Shown: positions 12,301 through 21,523, counted from the stretch's first letter. The stretch: 64,000 nucleotides of DNA from Oegoconia quadripuncta (GCA_949316235.1 OX438744.1:36638778-36702777); one strand, 5' to 3'. Translations and numbers: made by a program. The notes: generated by a model from the letters alone, not told the origin.

Positions 12301-15300
12301 GTACCGTAGGTACTCCTGAGCTAAACCGGTGAGTTTTTTTAGGTAGGATAGGTAAGGAAAAAAATAGGGTATTTATGGTAAGTGAAATAGAAGGTATTGG
12401 CATAGGAAGCTTTTTTTTTCAAATGCAATTTAGAGAACAAGGTTGCAGATCTTTTATCAATTGTTCGTTTTTATCTCGCGACGCACAGAGGGGGTATTAT
12501 GTTTATGTACTTAGTATAGTCTTGTTTGATGGAAGTTATTTCGCTTTTGACACAGTGGATTGTTTACGTATATGACATTTTTATAGTTTCTTGGAGGTTT
12601 TCTAAGTTTCAATTTATATAATACAAATTTATTTTTGAAAGAATTCTAATATGGCGTTGCCTTCAAAGAAGGCTAAAGTGATTAATATTTTTCACTGCTT
12701 GTATGCTTTAGTTACGTTCTTCACCTTAACAAGTGATGATAGATTATTGTGTATAAATAACCAAACAAACTTGTTATATTAATTATTTTTATTTATCTAT
12801 CTATCCCAGTTCCCAAAGTACCAAAAAAGGTACCACCGCCAATGCCGGATGACGTAATAGATGTAGATATGTACACAGAAGAGGACAAACAAAACGGGTG
12901 TCAACATGAGGCTAGTGATAAAGGTGAGCGAGCTGTGTACCTATCTCAGCATGTTTGTCGCTTGTACGTCATTCCCTTAGTCATTTATTCCTGTTGCTAC
13001 AACAAGGTAATCGGGGCGTATTTGAGGACCGAGAAAGGCTCCAAATGCGAAGTCCTAATGAATCTAAGTTATGAAGATATTTATATTATTGGGTATAAAT
13101 AACCAAACAAACTTGTTATATTAATTATTTATTTTATCTATCTATCCCAGTTCCCAAAGTACCAAAAAAGGTACAACCGCCAATGCCGGATGACGTAATA
13201 GATGCAGATATGTACACAGAAGAGGACAAACAAAAAGAGTGTCAACATGAGGCTAGTGATAAAGGTGAGCGAGCTGTGTACCTATCTCAGCATGTTTGTC
13301 GCGTGTACGTCATTCCCTTAGTCATTTATTCTTGCTGCTACAACAAGGTAGTCGTGACGTATTTGAGGACCGAGAAAGGCTCCAAATGCGAAGCCCTAAT
13401 GAATCTAAGTAATGGAGATAGATAAGCATTTATTTGTCTCTATGTATGTACACACACATAACAATAGCATAGCATTATTCCTTCCCCATTTAACTCGGGC
13501 AGTATTTCAAGAGGTATTTATCAGGTGAACTTCTTCGTATGCCTAGTATTTCGTTCTTCCAAGTTGCCCTGGATACTGGAACATCGCAATCAGAGCCGTG
13601 GAGGCACAATGCCTTTGCCATAGAGTGGGCTATTTCGAAACCGTGGATGTTGTTTAAAGCATTAATCTTTTAATGTTTGGGATATCTCTGGCCACCCCAT
13701 TTGGGATAAAAGTCGTGACATTACATATTAGGTAAGTAAAATAGAAGGTAGGTACTGACATAGGCAGTTTATTTATTTTTTCCAAATACAATTTAGACAA
13801 CATGGTTGCAGATCTTTTATCAATTTTCGTTTTATCTCCCGACGCATAAAGGGGTATTATGTTTATGTATTTAGTATAGTCTTGTTTGATGGAAATCGGT
13901 TAAGCCCTTTCAAAATTATTTAGCTTTTGGCACAGTGCATTGTTTAGGTATATGGCATTTTTATAGTTTGTTGGAGGTTTTCTAAGTTTCAATTTATATA
14001 ATACAAATTTATTTTTGAAAGAATTCTAATATGGCGTTGCCTTCGAAGAAGGCTAAAGTGATTAATATTTTACACTGCTTGTATGCTTTAGTTACGTACT
14101 TCACCTTAAAAAGTAATGATAGATTATTGTGTATAAATAACCAAACAAACTTGTTATATTAATTATTTTTATTTATCTATCTATCCCAGTTCCCAAAGTA
14201 CTAAAAAAGGTACCACCGCCAAAGCCGGATGACGTAATAGATGCAGATGTGTACACAGAAGAGGACAAACAAAAAGAGGATAATCGAGAACAGGACTCAC
14301 AAACAGAGTGTCAAGGTGAGGCTAGTGATAAAGGTGAGCGAGCTGTGTACCTATCTCACCTCTTTCTTATATTTAAGAGCTATACTCTTGTCGGTGGAGT
14401 CCTTTCGACACTTCTCTACCTACATTCCGCCTTTCCGGCGACTACGACACGGCATTTACTTTTTCTTTTACTTGTACCTCTAGACTGCAACTTATGCTGA
14501 GTAGGAGACCTTCTTTGACACCACTTTGCGACACCGAAAATTATTTTTTAAATACTTGTTAAGTCTATTAGTGAAACTTTACTTAGGTATCTAGGTGCCT
14601 ATTTTTTACTTTTATTTTTGTAAACTGTGCTATGAGATAGGAGTACTCACTCATCCTTATATGAAACTGTTTTGTGTACCTACTTTTGTCTCGGTCCCAA
14701 TTCCATTTTGTCAATTTGCTATCCACCGTTATACATGTATAATAATATGTGTGTCGCTAAATGGGTCAAATAAACGATTCTTATTCTTATTCTTACCAGG
14801 CATGTCCTCCTAGGCCTTCCTCTCTTCCTCTTCCCCTCCACTTTTCCTTGAATGATGTTCTTGATAAAGTTGTCGTGTACCTCTCCAGTGTGAAATTTAA
14901 TTAGTGTAATTCCTATTTACTGGTGACGACACTTTTGATTACGAACAAGTTTTCACCAAGAACCATAGCCGAATTCAGCGGAAAATTGTTGGACTTCCAT
15001 ACTATAGGTGGTTTCAGAATGGTTTACTTTGTATGGGTAATCGAAAAGTTTTTGATCAAATTCGACTACGGTTCCTTGGGGAAAGTTATTCGTAATCAAA
15101 AGTGACGTCACCAGTTAATGGTAATTAGACGAATTGAAATTCACACTGTGTACAGAGAAATTTTAAATAATACGTACATGTCAATATAGCGAGTGTAACA
15201 GAAGCCAAGGCTCAGTTTTAATAAATTGTTTACACTCCAGTACCTCTTGTGTAGGTACCCACAGGAACAAGTATCACTGAAACAAGATTGGGAAGTCTCG

Positions 15301-18300
15301 GCAAACTTGAATCTTTTTATTTTTAATCCACCGACGCAGACAGAGGGGATAAGTTTGAAGATCATGTCTGTCAGTGGCATGACAGAACGGCTGGTTTTCT
15401 TATTTTCGAAACCTAGTGTTTTCGCGATAAATCCTAGCCACGTTTGATGGAAATCGGTTCAGCCGTTTTGAAGTTATTTAACTTCAATAATTTATTTGTT
15501 TACCTGGATATGTTCATAGTGTCTTGGGGGCTTTCTTTTGCTCGGCTGGAGCACTGAAAGCTCACTGACTTCGGTTTAAACGTAAGTATATTCACATGAA
15601 AAACACAATTTCAATACATTTAACACGGTGGATGCTAGAATAGCTCAAAGGCAGGTGCGCGAGCGATATCGTGAAACAGATATTTTGGCCGACTGGCGAC
15701 CAGCGTGGGGGTAAACGTCCGTTGGGACAGTTAAGGTCTTAGCATACGTGACGGGTAATTTCTCGGACGGAACGGAGACGAGAAGGGTATAGTTCCTAAC
15801 GTGAAAGTGGTTTTAAAACATACGTACAGTGACGGTGTTCAACGATAGTCGTGCTAGTGCTGCAACCATATTTCAGCACAAAATGTTCGATTTTACTTTT
15901 GAAGAACTAGCAATGGTTGCCGTAGCATTAGATGGAGAAGATGCCATAACGATGTTTTTTCTATTGCCGTCCCGTTCCGCCCGTGTTTCTCGCCACGTGC
16001 GTATTTTATTGCTATGTTTTCAAATGCAACGATGTCAAAAAATCGTCCCGTTCCGTCCGGCACGAGAATAAACACGTCACGTATGCTAAGACCTTTACTC
16101 CCACGCGTCCCATTTGTAGTTCCACGCCTCTTCTATGTATAATAGGAATACCCCTGTTTGCCCGTAGAGGGAGCCTGCACCTAGCACTCTCTATACTACT
16201 TAGAAGGATCAATGACTTGAAAATAGTGGTCGGAAGTGGTTAAATGAGGAAAGTCCACCGTGGTGACATTTTTGAACATCTACCGATGAATTCACAAAGG
16301 TGAATCTGTAAATTGCGCAAGCGCATTTGAAAGCGAACGACTTACAATCCACACGCCTCTTGTGACGGTGTGCTTTGTAAAAGGCCCATGTATAGCAGTG
16401 GATGTCATCAGGTTCATAATTGACCTGTGGGGCTGTGGATATATCTCTGACCACCCCATTTGGGATAAAGGTCATGACGTTATTGTAGTAGATAACTATA
16501 TAATTTTAAACAGCCTTTTTTATTACAGTTATCGAAGAAGAAGAGACCAATTTTCTCCAACAAGGCTACATCTGTAATAATTGCGTCGCTCTAATTAATC
16601 GGTAGTAACATTAGTACATCTAATTAGAATGTATAACATAAATTCAGGGTAAATTTCATTAGTGTAATTCCTGTTTCCTACTGGTGACTCTATTTCTGAT
16701 TACGAACAACTTTCCAATAGGATCCGGAGAAGGAGAATTAAGCCGAAAATTCAGAATGGTTTATTTTTTAGGTGTAGTCGAAATTTTTTTGATCGAATTC
16801 GACTATGGTTCCTTAGGGAAAGTTGGTGATAATCAAGAGTAGCGTCACCAGTTAATGGGAATTACACGAATTCAAATTCACCCTGTATAATAAATATTTC
16901 GGACACTTACACCAATCATCTAGTCCCGAACAAAGCAAAGCTTGTACTATGGATACTAGATAACGGATAAACATACATAAATATTTATATAAACATCCAT
17001 GACTCGGGAACAATGTTCGTATTCTTCACACAAACATTTAACCCTCGCAGGATCGAACCCGCTACCATTGGGTTCGCAGAAAGGGTGACTATCCACTACA
17101 CCAATTTGTGGTCATTTTACAATACTAATGCCGGTGTCGCCAGAAGATTTTTGGCCCAGCATTAATAGTTCATTAAATCATAGTTTGTAGACTATTATTT
17201 AAATATATATGTGTCGTAGATGATGGGTTCGGGGGCGGTGGGCGTTGCCAGCGACCGGGACGGTGCCAGTCGCGTGGTAAAGGGTGGCTCGGGCAATGGC
17301 GATACTATTGCAAGCTACCATAGGCAAATCGACAACGTATTCACATTCGATTATGATCATGGAACCTGAGATGCTTTCTGTTGAAGAGAAAACATGTGCA
17401 CGCCCCTCGTACCATGCAACATGGCCCCCGCGTGCACTCTGTGGAACTCAGCCGTACCTTGTCTATAGTTCCTCCTTGCTCAAATTCCATAATCAAAGTC
17501 TTATTCAGTAACGACTCACCGGATTCTTCAAGCGTCGATGGTAGTAGGTAATCAGAGTCCCTCATGGTCGTTGATGTCCAGTGGTGGTCCGACTCCTTCG
17601 ACGGCTGGTAGCAAACTGTGTCCCATTCACGAGGTGAAGACCTAATATAACTGTTAACGTCGTCACCGCACCGTTTCCGGCGATATACCAGCGCCACCAG
17701 GTTTACTTCGCAATAACCGCTTATTATGATAGTCAGTTGACCGTTCGAATAATGAATTCTATCGCTAATTTATCGCTATCTATCTATGACATATGTATTA
17801 TTATATCGGATTTTTTTCCTTAAGGAAAACAATAGGGCATATTAGGTACCGAAGTGAAATATAAGGTAAAGGCATCATAGGTAGTGTAATTATTTTTGTT
17901 TTCAATACCATCATCTAATAAAGCTTTGTGTCATTTGACGATTGCGTTTATAGCCATTCCAGATAATTACATCATTAAATAAAATAAAACATGGGTTCCA
18001 AATAAATTTTCCAACATAGGCATCCAACGAATCCCGCCAGTCGCATATCAATCTCCGGCCGGTGCTTGAGTCGATGATGGTTAAAAAAAAAATCCTAGGC
18101 CAAGAACTTCTATATTTCACTTACCTAATATGCCCTAAATTATCCTTACGGTAAAATAACTCAGCCGGTATAACTCTGCCTTTGCTCGATTTTAACTTTA
18201 CTCAACATTACATATTTAGCTCACTGTACAACCTCCAGCGGGCTATATTTGGTACTAGCCTTAAGAGGGTTTATTTCCTCCAGTGGCGTCCTCATTGGAT

Positions 18301-20562
18301 AAATTAATGTTCTCTACTAACTTTTTAGATCTATGTATCCTGCTTACACGTATAAACTTTCATTATATCGGTCCATTTATTTCGAAAAATTTGGACTTTG
18401 ATAGTTTGTATTGAATGCTGTGTGGGATAAACGCTCTTAACTTAATATTGTCGTACGTGTCGGCAGGTTACGCTACACATGCGTACAGTGCCCGCACTAC
18501 GAGATGTGCAGAAATTGCGAGAGGCGCGGGGCGCATTCGCACCACTACATGCTACGCGTGCCTAATGTCAGGCCTTACGTGAGTATCCCATAGGACAATC
18601 GGCAGGTGACATGGTGACTGCCGGACAATTCTGCACTAAGAGTATGGACAGGCTTTAATCTCTCTTTAGACTTCTTCCCAATTGAAAATACCTATATTTT
18701 ATAGAAAAAATACGCCGTCCAACTCGCTTCCGTGAGGCATAGTACCTAGTACGCTAGCGCTATTGCCCCGCTGAATGCATAAGCTCAGCTGCTGAGCAAA
18801 GTAGGCACCAGCTCTCACATCTCCAAAGGCGTGGACCAGTCTAACTGATAAATCCTTTACAAATTGTTTCGTGTCAGAATACTAAGGGCCCAATGTCTCC
18901 ACTGCAAGTGCCGCAAATTCGTGGTTTATAGAGATGGACGCATATTTACGGCGCTTGTTACTTTGAGCTTGTTCAGCCGCGGTTCCAGCTCTTTGCGCAG
19001 TTCCTTGTATATGGGACGGTGCGAAAGTATCCGCACAAGTTGCGTCCCATACCAAGGTGCGCCCCAAGCACCAGGGTACTAATGTGACTCCATCAGGTCT
19101 TTTCCCGTCGTCCCTGAATAAGCCACAAGGCTCCAGAGACGTCGGGACCACTGCAGTGGCCAGAGCGCGCCTAATTAACTGATTAATTGCACCGTTAAAA
19201 TATTATTATTATTTATTATAATCCTACATATATTTATAAATAAAGGCCTGCTACCTTTTTGTATTGCCGACTGTACAACAAAGTTATTTATAAAACAACC
19301 AAGTACAATTTTACACGATAATTTGTTAGCTTTAAAGTAAATAGGTATAATAATACAAAAATGTTGTTTATTTCAGTGCGAAATCCAAGAGGTGATGAAT
19401 ACAATACGGTACCATTTGGCGAACAGCCTTGACCCTGACGCGTTTCCGCCGATGCCTACCCACGCAGACAAGGGTTACTTGACAGAGTAAGTGTTTACCA
19501 GAGTCGGATGGAGCTTTATAATTTTTTTTATGCACAACGGGTTAGCACTTGACCTTAATCACACCTGATGTTAAGTGAAGATGAGCCCAAAGGTAGAAGC
19601 GAACTGACCCGGAAACTCCATCTTATTTGGGGGACTGGCAATGCTTTTAACATTGCTGTTTTGCGGCAGACTTAGGTAAGATGGTGGTAGCTAGCCAATC
19701 GGACATTTAAAATGTATTTTGTATTCAATTGTATTTTGACGACGACGATTTTGGTGTAGTGGTTAGAAACTCTGTCTGCCATACTGAAAGATCGCGGGTT
19801 CGAATCCCGCTAGGGGCATAGTTTGTATGATGAATACGGACATTGTGTACCCGAGGTATGGTTATTTTTCATTTATATATGTATTTATTTACAAAAAAAA
19901 ATGTACTTATGTAGTATATCAACCATCTGGTATCCATAATACAAGCCTAGTTGCTTACTGTGGAACTAGATGGTGCTGTGTGTATGTGCAAATTTATAAA
20001 AAAAAAATCGGTGGTGTTGTTTGCTTCTCACAGGAACACTCCCAGGTCGTGAGCATCTGATGATGTTTCCAAACCTTATTTATCTCCACAGAATCAAAAC
20101 GGAACAGATAGAGGAACCAGATCCAGTGTCAACTAACGTTGCCACAACGACTGACTCGGAACATTCACCTCTGTCAAAGATACCAGTATACCAGGTGAGT
20201 TAATTTAAACTTTCCGGTTTGGTGGTCGACCTTCTTGCAATCTAAACTTATTAATTGTGTGCTTACTAAACTAAAACCAGTTTTAGAGTAGTACTGTCTC
20301 TTTCTCCCTGGAACAGTACGGTGCGACGGTACCACTCCAAAATTGGTTTTAGTTTAGTTATACCCTTTGTTTCATAGCGCGCTAGATCTATTGCATTAAT
20401 TATGTCTTGCAAAGAAAATCAAGAGGGTGCATAGTAAAATCGACATGAGTAGTGCTGTCGGGACATGAAATTTCGATCTACATGGCTTGTTTCCTGTTTC
20501 ATGACATACAGGTATACTTTAGCTGCACGTGATTATACATCAGGCCCGTTTTTGTGTGTGTG

Positions 20563-20598
<36 letters not shown>

Positions 20599-20599
20599 A

Positions 20600-20646
<47 letters not shown>

Positions 20647-20974
20647 TGTCTCTCTCTCATCCAGTATATACAAAGAATATAGTATATAAAATTGGGTAAT
20701 ATTTCGTATTTTCTTCCAGCCATGCAACATACCGCAGAATCTACAATTCGATCCAAGTTCAACCGTATACAGCAGTGAAAAAATCGAACGACCAGACGAT
20801 CTCATACAAGACATTAAACCTGTCGTTCCCACAGACACAAAGGACAATATCTTTCTGTTAGGCGACGATGATAACCTCAACACGTCATATGACGTCATGT
20901 TCAACACGTCTGAAGTCAAGCACGAGCAAGGGACTCCAGAATGTTGCTCAAGCGTAGACCTTTCAGTTACATAA
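3292..20974 (+). CDS. THAP and ZZ zinc-finger protein (12-exon gene model)
   Basis: Model exons: 3292-3337, 6109-6321, 9048-9221, 9296-9370, 12810-12923, 13151-13264, 14190-14333, 16529-16601, 18467-18578, 19377-19486, 20092-20194, 20720-20974. They total 1533 nt, 510 aa plus stop. Every intron is GT-AG and all phases agree. Residues 1-86 form a THAP domain: C5/C6 and C10, F24-P25, W37, C60-x2-H63-F64, and the AIPSL version of the AVPTIF signature. Residues 309-344 form a ZZ finger: C309-x2-C312, C323-x2-C326, C332-x2-C335, H341-x2-H344. The tail is acidic with two SUMO-consensus motifs (IKTE at 393-396 and VKHE near the C-terminus). THAP domains bind DNA and ZZ domains bind peptides such as histone tails, so a nuclear regulator is inferred. 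I do not know a named orthologue. The start is the only ATG giving the first THAP cysteines in phase. Confidence 0.82.
4012..4088. mobile_element. Fragment of small hairpin MITE
   Basis: It shares CAGTACGATGCGACGGCACC and the end ACTGGTTTTAGTTTAGTTGG with 20268-20358 (full hairpin) and 5708-5738 (end only). Confidence 0.55.
4528..4805 (+). mobile_element. SINE family C copy
   Basis: tRNA-like head (GTCGGTGGCTCGGCTTTTAA, with a B-box-like GGTTCAATTCC), then CGGTGAAGGAAAACATCGTG and a tail with TGTTTACGG and ATAATAATAA. Same family as 45821, 47300 and 55587. It lies in intron 1 of the THAP-ZZ gene. Confidence 0.75.
5501..5902. mobile_element. MITE with 18-bp terminal inverted repeats
   Basis: The left end AGGCTGGGAATATACGTC and the right end GACGTATATTCCAGGCCT are inverted with two mismatches. 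TA lies outside both ends. The interior repeats the theme GATCCGATAGTCGGATCGGA. The 108-codon open frame at 5579-5905 runs through this element and is treated as non-genic. The end sequence AGGNNN next to TA/TTA resembles PIF/Harbinger or mariner MITEs; I cannot choose between them. Confidence 0.6.
6109..6321 (+). CDS. THAP-ZZ exon 2: body of the THAP domain
   Basis: The exon is bounded by a TATTTCAG acceptor and a GTAAGC donor, phase 1 to 1. It encodes 70 whole residues with HSFPDP, the invariant Trp of YAWVF, the CHRHFEKKF zinc ligands and [10 protein letters not shown], in the order expected of a THAP domain. The overlapping frame starting with Met at 6043 is a shadow. Confidence 0.82.
6938..7274 (-). 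mobile_element. Retroposon family R, inverted copy in intron 2
   Basis: Reverse-complement copy of the 2666-3056 unit, with the GGCGGGA head now at about 7255-7274. It is in the opposite orientation to the clusters near the two promoters. Confidence 0.7.
7940..8115 (+). mobile_element. LINE 3' end with (ATT)n tail
   Basis: GTGTGTGAAACAATAAAG followed by an (ATT)n run at about 8095-8114 is typical of insect non-LTR 3' ends. No reverse transcriptase is left. Confidence 0.5.
8128..8640 (-). pseudogene. Tc1/mariner-superfamily transposase remnant
   Basis: On the minus strand a broken frame reads [10 protein letters not shown], then [18 protein letters not shown], then [14 protein letters not shown]. 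These are the FQQDG, WIGR-GP and RSPD-LDF-WG blocks around the second and third catalytic acidic residues of a DDE transposase. Stops interrupt it. It lies in intron 2 of the THAP-ZZ gene, antisense. Confidence 0.7.
9048..9221 (+). CDS. THAP-ZZ exon 3: linker
   Basis: A 174-nt symmetric exon (phase 1 to 1), acceptor TTGTAG, donor GTAACA. It encodes a polar linker (residues 87-144) containing [13 protein letters not shown] and QEQEEI. No domain is recognised. It is open in this frame and splices in phase with both neighbours. Confidence 0.7.
9296..9370 (+). CDS. THAP-ZZ exon 4: basic linker
   Basis: A 75-nt symmetric exon (phase 1 to 1), acceptor TTTCAG, donor GTAAGC. It encodes [17 protein letters not shown] and a Thr-rich end. 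The KRVKK patch could serve nuclear import (inference). Confidence 0.7.
9411..9480 (-). mobile_element. LINE 3' end fragment
   Basis: CTCTTTATTGCGCAAAATTA followed by ATGATAACAATAGAACACAA. The same block is at 23050-23112. A-rich tail at the left, so the element reads on the minus strand. Confidence 0.55.
10174..10420 (+). mobile_element. SINE family B copy, deleted and interrupted
   Basis: The head GACGACCGATTGGTGTAGTG is fused directly to the family's 3' half (TATCCGTTATCTAGTATCCA). That half is interrupted at about 10270-10395 by foreign LINE-like sequence before the end GATTGGTGTAAGTGTCCG. Nested insertion in THAP-ZZ intron 4. Confidence 0.6.
10473..10706 (+). other. Open frame of 77 codons, unknown
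   Basis: A non-ATG (GTG) frame directly after a stop. It encodes a charged peptide with [17 protein letters not shown] and [13 protein letters not shown]. The composition looks coding rather than random. No splice-consistent join with the THAP-ZZ gene was found. It may be a mobile-element protein fragment; I do not recognise it. Confidence 0.3.
12810..12923 (+). CDS. THAP-ZZ tandem exon 5a
   Basis: First of three tandem copies. The 114-nt symmetric exon (phase 1 to 1) sits between ATCCCAG and GTGAGC. It encodes [20 protein letters not shown] and an acidic second half ([16 protein letters not shown]). Lys/Pro-rich then Asp/Glu-rich, probably disordered. Confidence 0.75.
13151..13264 (+). CDS. 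THAP-ZZ tandem exon 5b
   Basis: Second copy, 341 bp downstream of 5a, again 114 nt and phase 1 to 1, with identical flanking splice signals. It differs from 5a by a few substitutions (Q for P, A for V, KE for NG) and has no stop or frameshift. The intron 3' of the exon is copied too. Confidence 0.75.
14190..14333 (+). CDS. THAP-ZZ tandem exon 5c (30 nt longer)
   Basis: Third copy, 144 nt, phase 1 to 1. It carries a 30-nt in-frame difference (DNREQDSQT inserted before ECQGEASDK). The upstream flanking block 13730-14050 matches 12360-12660, so this copy arose with a longer duplicated segment. The reading frame is intact. Confidence 0.72.
14740..14800 (+). mobile_element. LINE 3' end with (TTATTC)n tail
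   Basis: GGGTCAAATAAACGATTC followed by a short TTATTC run, a common non-LTR tail type. Confidence 0.4.
14886..15155. mobile_element. Palindromic MITE, copy 1
   Basis: Left arm TTAGTGTAATTCC, TGGTGACGACACTTTTGATT and AACCATAGCCGAATTC. The right arm is the inverse, from CTACGGTTCCTTGGGGAAAG to CACCAGTTAATGG and AAATTCACACTG. Same family as 16645-16888. Confidence 0.65.
15734..16094 (+). mobile_element. PIF/Harbinger-type MITE retaining transposase N-terminus
   Basis: TIRs AGGTCTTAGCATACGTGACG and its inverse CGTCACGTATGCTAAGACCT are flanked by TTA on both sides (15731-15733 and 16095-16097), the TWA target duplication expected of PIF/Harbinger. Inside, an ATG at 15883 opens [20 protein letters not shown], resembling the start of insect Harbinger transposases. 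The catalytic part is missing, so it is non-autonomous. Confidence 0.75.
16529..16601 (+). CDS. THAP-ZZ exon 6: first ZZ cysteine pair
   Basis: Acceptor TATTACAG, donor GTAGTA (weaker than the others), phase 1 in and 2 out. It encodes [18 protein letters not shown] plus VALIN, supplying C-x2-C of the ZZ finger. The phase joins correctly to exon 7 to give a continuous ZZ domain. Confidence 0.72.
16645..16888. mobile_element. Palindromic MITE, copy 2
   Basis: Inverted ends CAGGGTAAATTTCATTAGTG and AATTCAAATTCACCCTG; inner arms GGTGACTCTATTTCTGATTA and its inverse. It starts about 45 bp after the donor of THAP-ZZ exon 6. Confidence 0.65.
16889..17113 (-). mobile_element. SINE family B copy
   Basis: Reverse-strand tRNA-like head (ACTATCCACTACACCAATTT, B-box GGATCGAACCCGC) and 3' half with GATAACGGATAAACATACAT. 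Confidence 0.75.
17341..17697 (-). other. 118-codon open frame, unknown
   Basis: Contains [20 protein letters not shown] and [16 protein letters not shown] diverged, stop-broken relative lies on the minus strand around 8700-8890 (shared CTCAAATTCC and the YLL-TL pattern). Sharing a relative in the same window points to a repeat-encoded protein fragment. Family unknown. Confidence 0.3.
17812..18170. mobile_element. MITE with TIRs of about 45 bp
   Basis: The left end (CAATAGGGCATATTAGGT, then AAGTGAAATATAAGG) and the right end (CTATATTTCACTTACC, then TAATATGCCCTAAATT) are inverted. Solo ends of the family occur at 4355-4400 and 12340-12400. Confidence 0.6.
18467..18578 (+). CDS. THAP-ZZ exon 7: core of the ZZ finger
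   Basis: It encodes [14 protein letters not shown], then [15 protein letters not shown], supplying C-x2-C, C-x2-C and H-x2-H in ZZ spacing. Donor GTGAGT. The exon ends in phase 0. Confidence 0.82.
19377..19486 (+). CDS. THAP-ZZ exon 8
   Basis: Acceptor TTTCAG, donor GTAAGT, phase 0 in and 2 out. It encodes [18 protein letters not shown] followed by [17 protein letters not shown]. No domain is recognised. Its 3' half and donor occur again, broken, at 61168-61270. Confidence 0.75.
19521..19714 (-). mobile_element. SINE family D copy, head truncated
   Basis: TTTATGCACAACGGGTTAGC, CACCTGATGTTAAGTGAAGA and GGTGGTAGCTAGCC are shared with copies at 22711, 46401, 58625 and 61303. It starts just 35 bp after the donor of THAP-ZZ exon 8. 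Confidence 0.7.
19741..20009 (+). mobile_element. SINE family A copy
   Basis: tRNA-like head with A box (TGGTGTAGTGGTTAG) and B box (GGGTTCGAATCCCGC), body GATGAATACGGACATTG, and 3' part CCATCTGGTATCC and GGAACTAGATGG. The most abundant SINE of the window. Confidence 0.8.
20092..20194 (+). CDS. THAP-ZZ exon 9
   Basis: Acceptor CTCCACAG, donor GTGAGT. It encodes [16 protein letters not shown] and a Ser/Thr-rich stretch. IKTE fits the SUMO consensus (hydrophobic-Lys-x-Glu). Confidence 0.7.
20268..20358. mobile_element. Small hairpin MITE
   Basis: The ends CTAAACTAAAACCAGTTTTA and TTGGTTTTAGTTTAG are inverted around a GGAACAGTACGGTGCGACGG core. Confidence 0.55.
20556..20648. repeat. (TGCG)n microsatellite
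   Basis: About 22 tandem GTGC/TGCG units with one GAGC interruption, 70 bp upstream of the last THAP-ZZ acceptor. Alternating purine-pyrimidine, so potentially Z-DNA-forming (inference). Open frames through it are artefacts. Confidence 0.9.
20720..20974 (+). CDS. THAP-ZZ terminal exon 10, acidic C-terminus
   Basis: Acceptor TTCTTCCAG, phase 0, 84 codons then TAA. Contains [14 protein letters not shown] and [17 protein letters not shown] is a second SUMO-consensus site. Overall acidic and probably disordered, as in many transcription-factor tails (inference). Confidence 0.75.
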   Translation, partial: PCNIPQNLQFDPSSTVYSSEKIERPDDLIQDIKPVVPTDTKDNIFLLGDDDNLNTSYDVMFNTSEVKHEQGTPECCSSVDLSVT

Positions 20975-21040
20975 AGTTGTCACTTTTTAACTGTCCTCAA
21001 GATTGAGATGACCTTACCTTGACGCTTGAGAATCTGTTGC

Positions 21041-21115
21041 ATCATCATCAGCCCGTAAACATCCCACTGTAGGGATATAGTAGGCCGTCCCTACTATAAT
21101 GATCTGATGCATATT
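21041..21115 (-). mobile_element. SINE family C 3' fragment in THAP-ZZ 3' UTR region
   Basis: CATCATCATCAGCCCGTAAA and CATCCCACTGTAGGGATATA are the inverse of the family C 3' end. Confidence 0.5.
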
Positions 21116-21289
21116 ATAACAGTATAAAAAAAAAACAGTATTGAGACTCAGACGAGATCTCAAGAACGGTTTAATACGGGTTTCACGAGGCTAAAATTAG
21201 CAATATAAACGCTAGTCTAAAAAATATTTATTGTACGCCAACAGTAGTTAAGTAGAAATATGAAACTTAAAAATATGGTAGGTGCAATG

Positions 21290-21400
21290 ACGGCCTCATC
21301 ACTAGTAGTGATTTCTTCCAGGCAATCACATGGCAAAAGGCGTAAATAATACTAATTTCAGGGTAAGCAGGTAGGATAATCAAAGCTTGTTATGTGTAAA
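21290..21400 (-). mobile_element. LINE 3' UTR fragment
   Basis: CGGCCTCATCACTAGTAGTG and GATTTCTTCCAGGCAATC resemble 62905-62950 and 44110-44140, the LINE 3' region reading on the minus strand. Confidence 0.5.
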
Positions 21401-21424
21401 GTAGGCCTACTTATAAGGCGGATA

Positions 21425-21430
21425 AATAAA
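21425..21430 (+). terminator. Candidate polyadenylation signal of THAP-ZZ gene
   Basis: First AATAAA downstream of the stop at 20974, giving a 3' UTR of about 450 nt that includes SINE and LINE fragments. Position is plausible but untested. Confidence 0.3.
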
Positions 21431-21523
21431 TTTCGATGTATAAATGTCATATTTGGTTTTATAGAACAATTCCCGGCATGTTTTACATAGAATGTATAGT
21501 TATTTATTTTTTAAGCTACACAC

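Larger units (their letters stand above)
12360..14360 (+). repeat. Nested tandem duplication carrying exon 5a-c
   Basis: Two scales of duplication are visible. A 341-bp step separates exons 5a and 5b (with shared intron tails such as TATTTGAGGACCGAGAAAGG). A step of about 1.38 kb relates 12360-12923 to 13735-14333, including GAATTCTAATATGGCGTTGC upstream of the exon. Confidence 0.8.

Noticed and set aside
20465..20919. Open frames rich in CVRA/HART repeats
   Set aside because: Translation of the (TGCG)n microsatellite.
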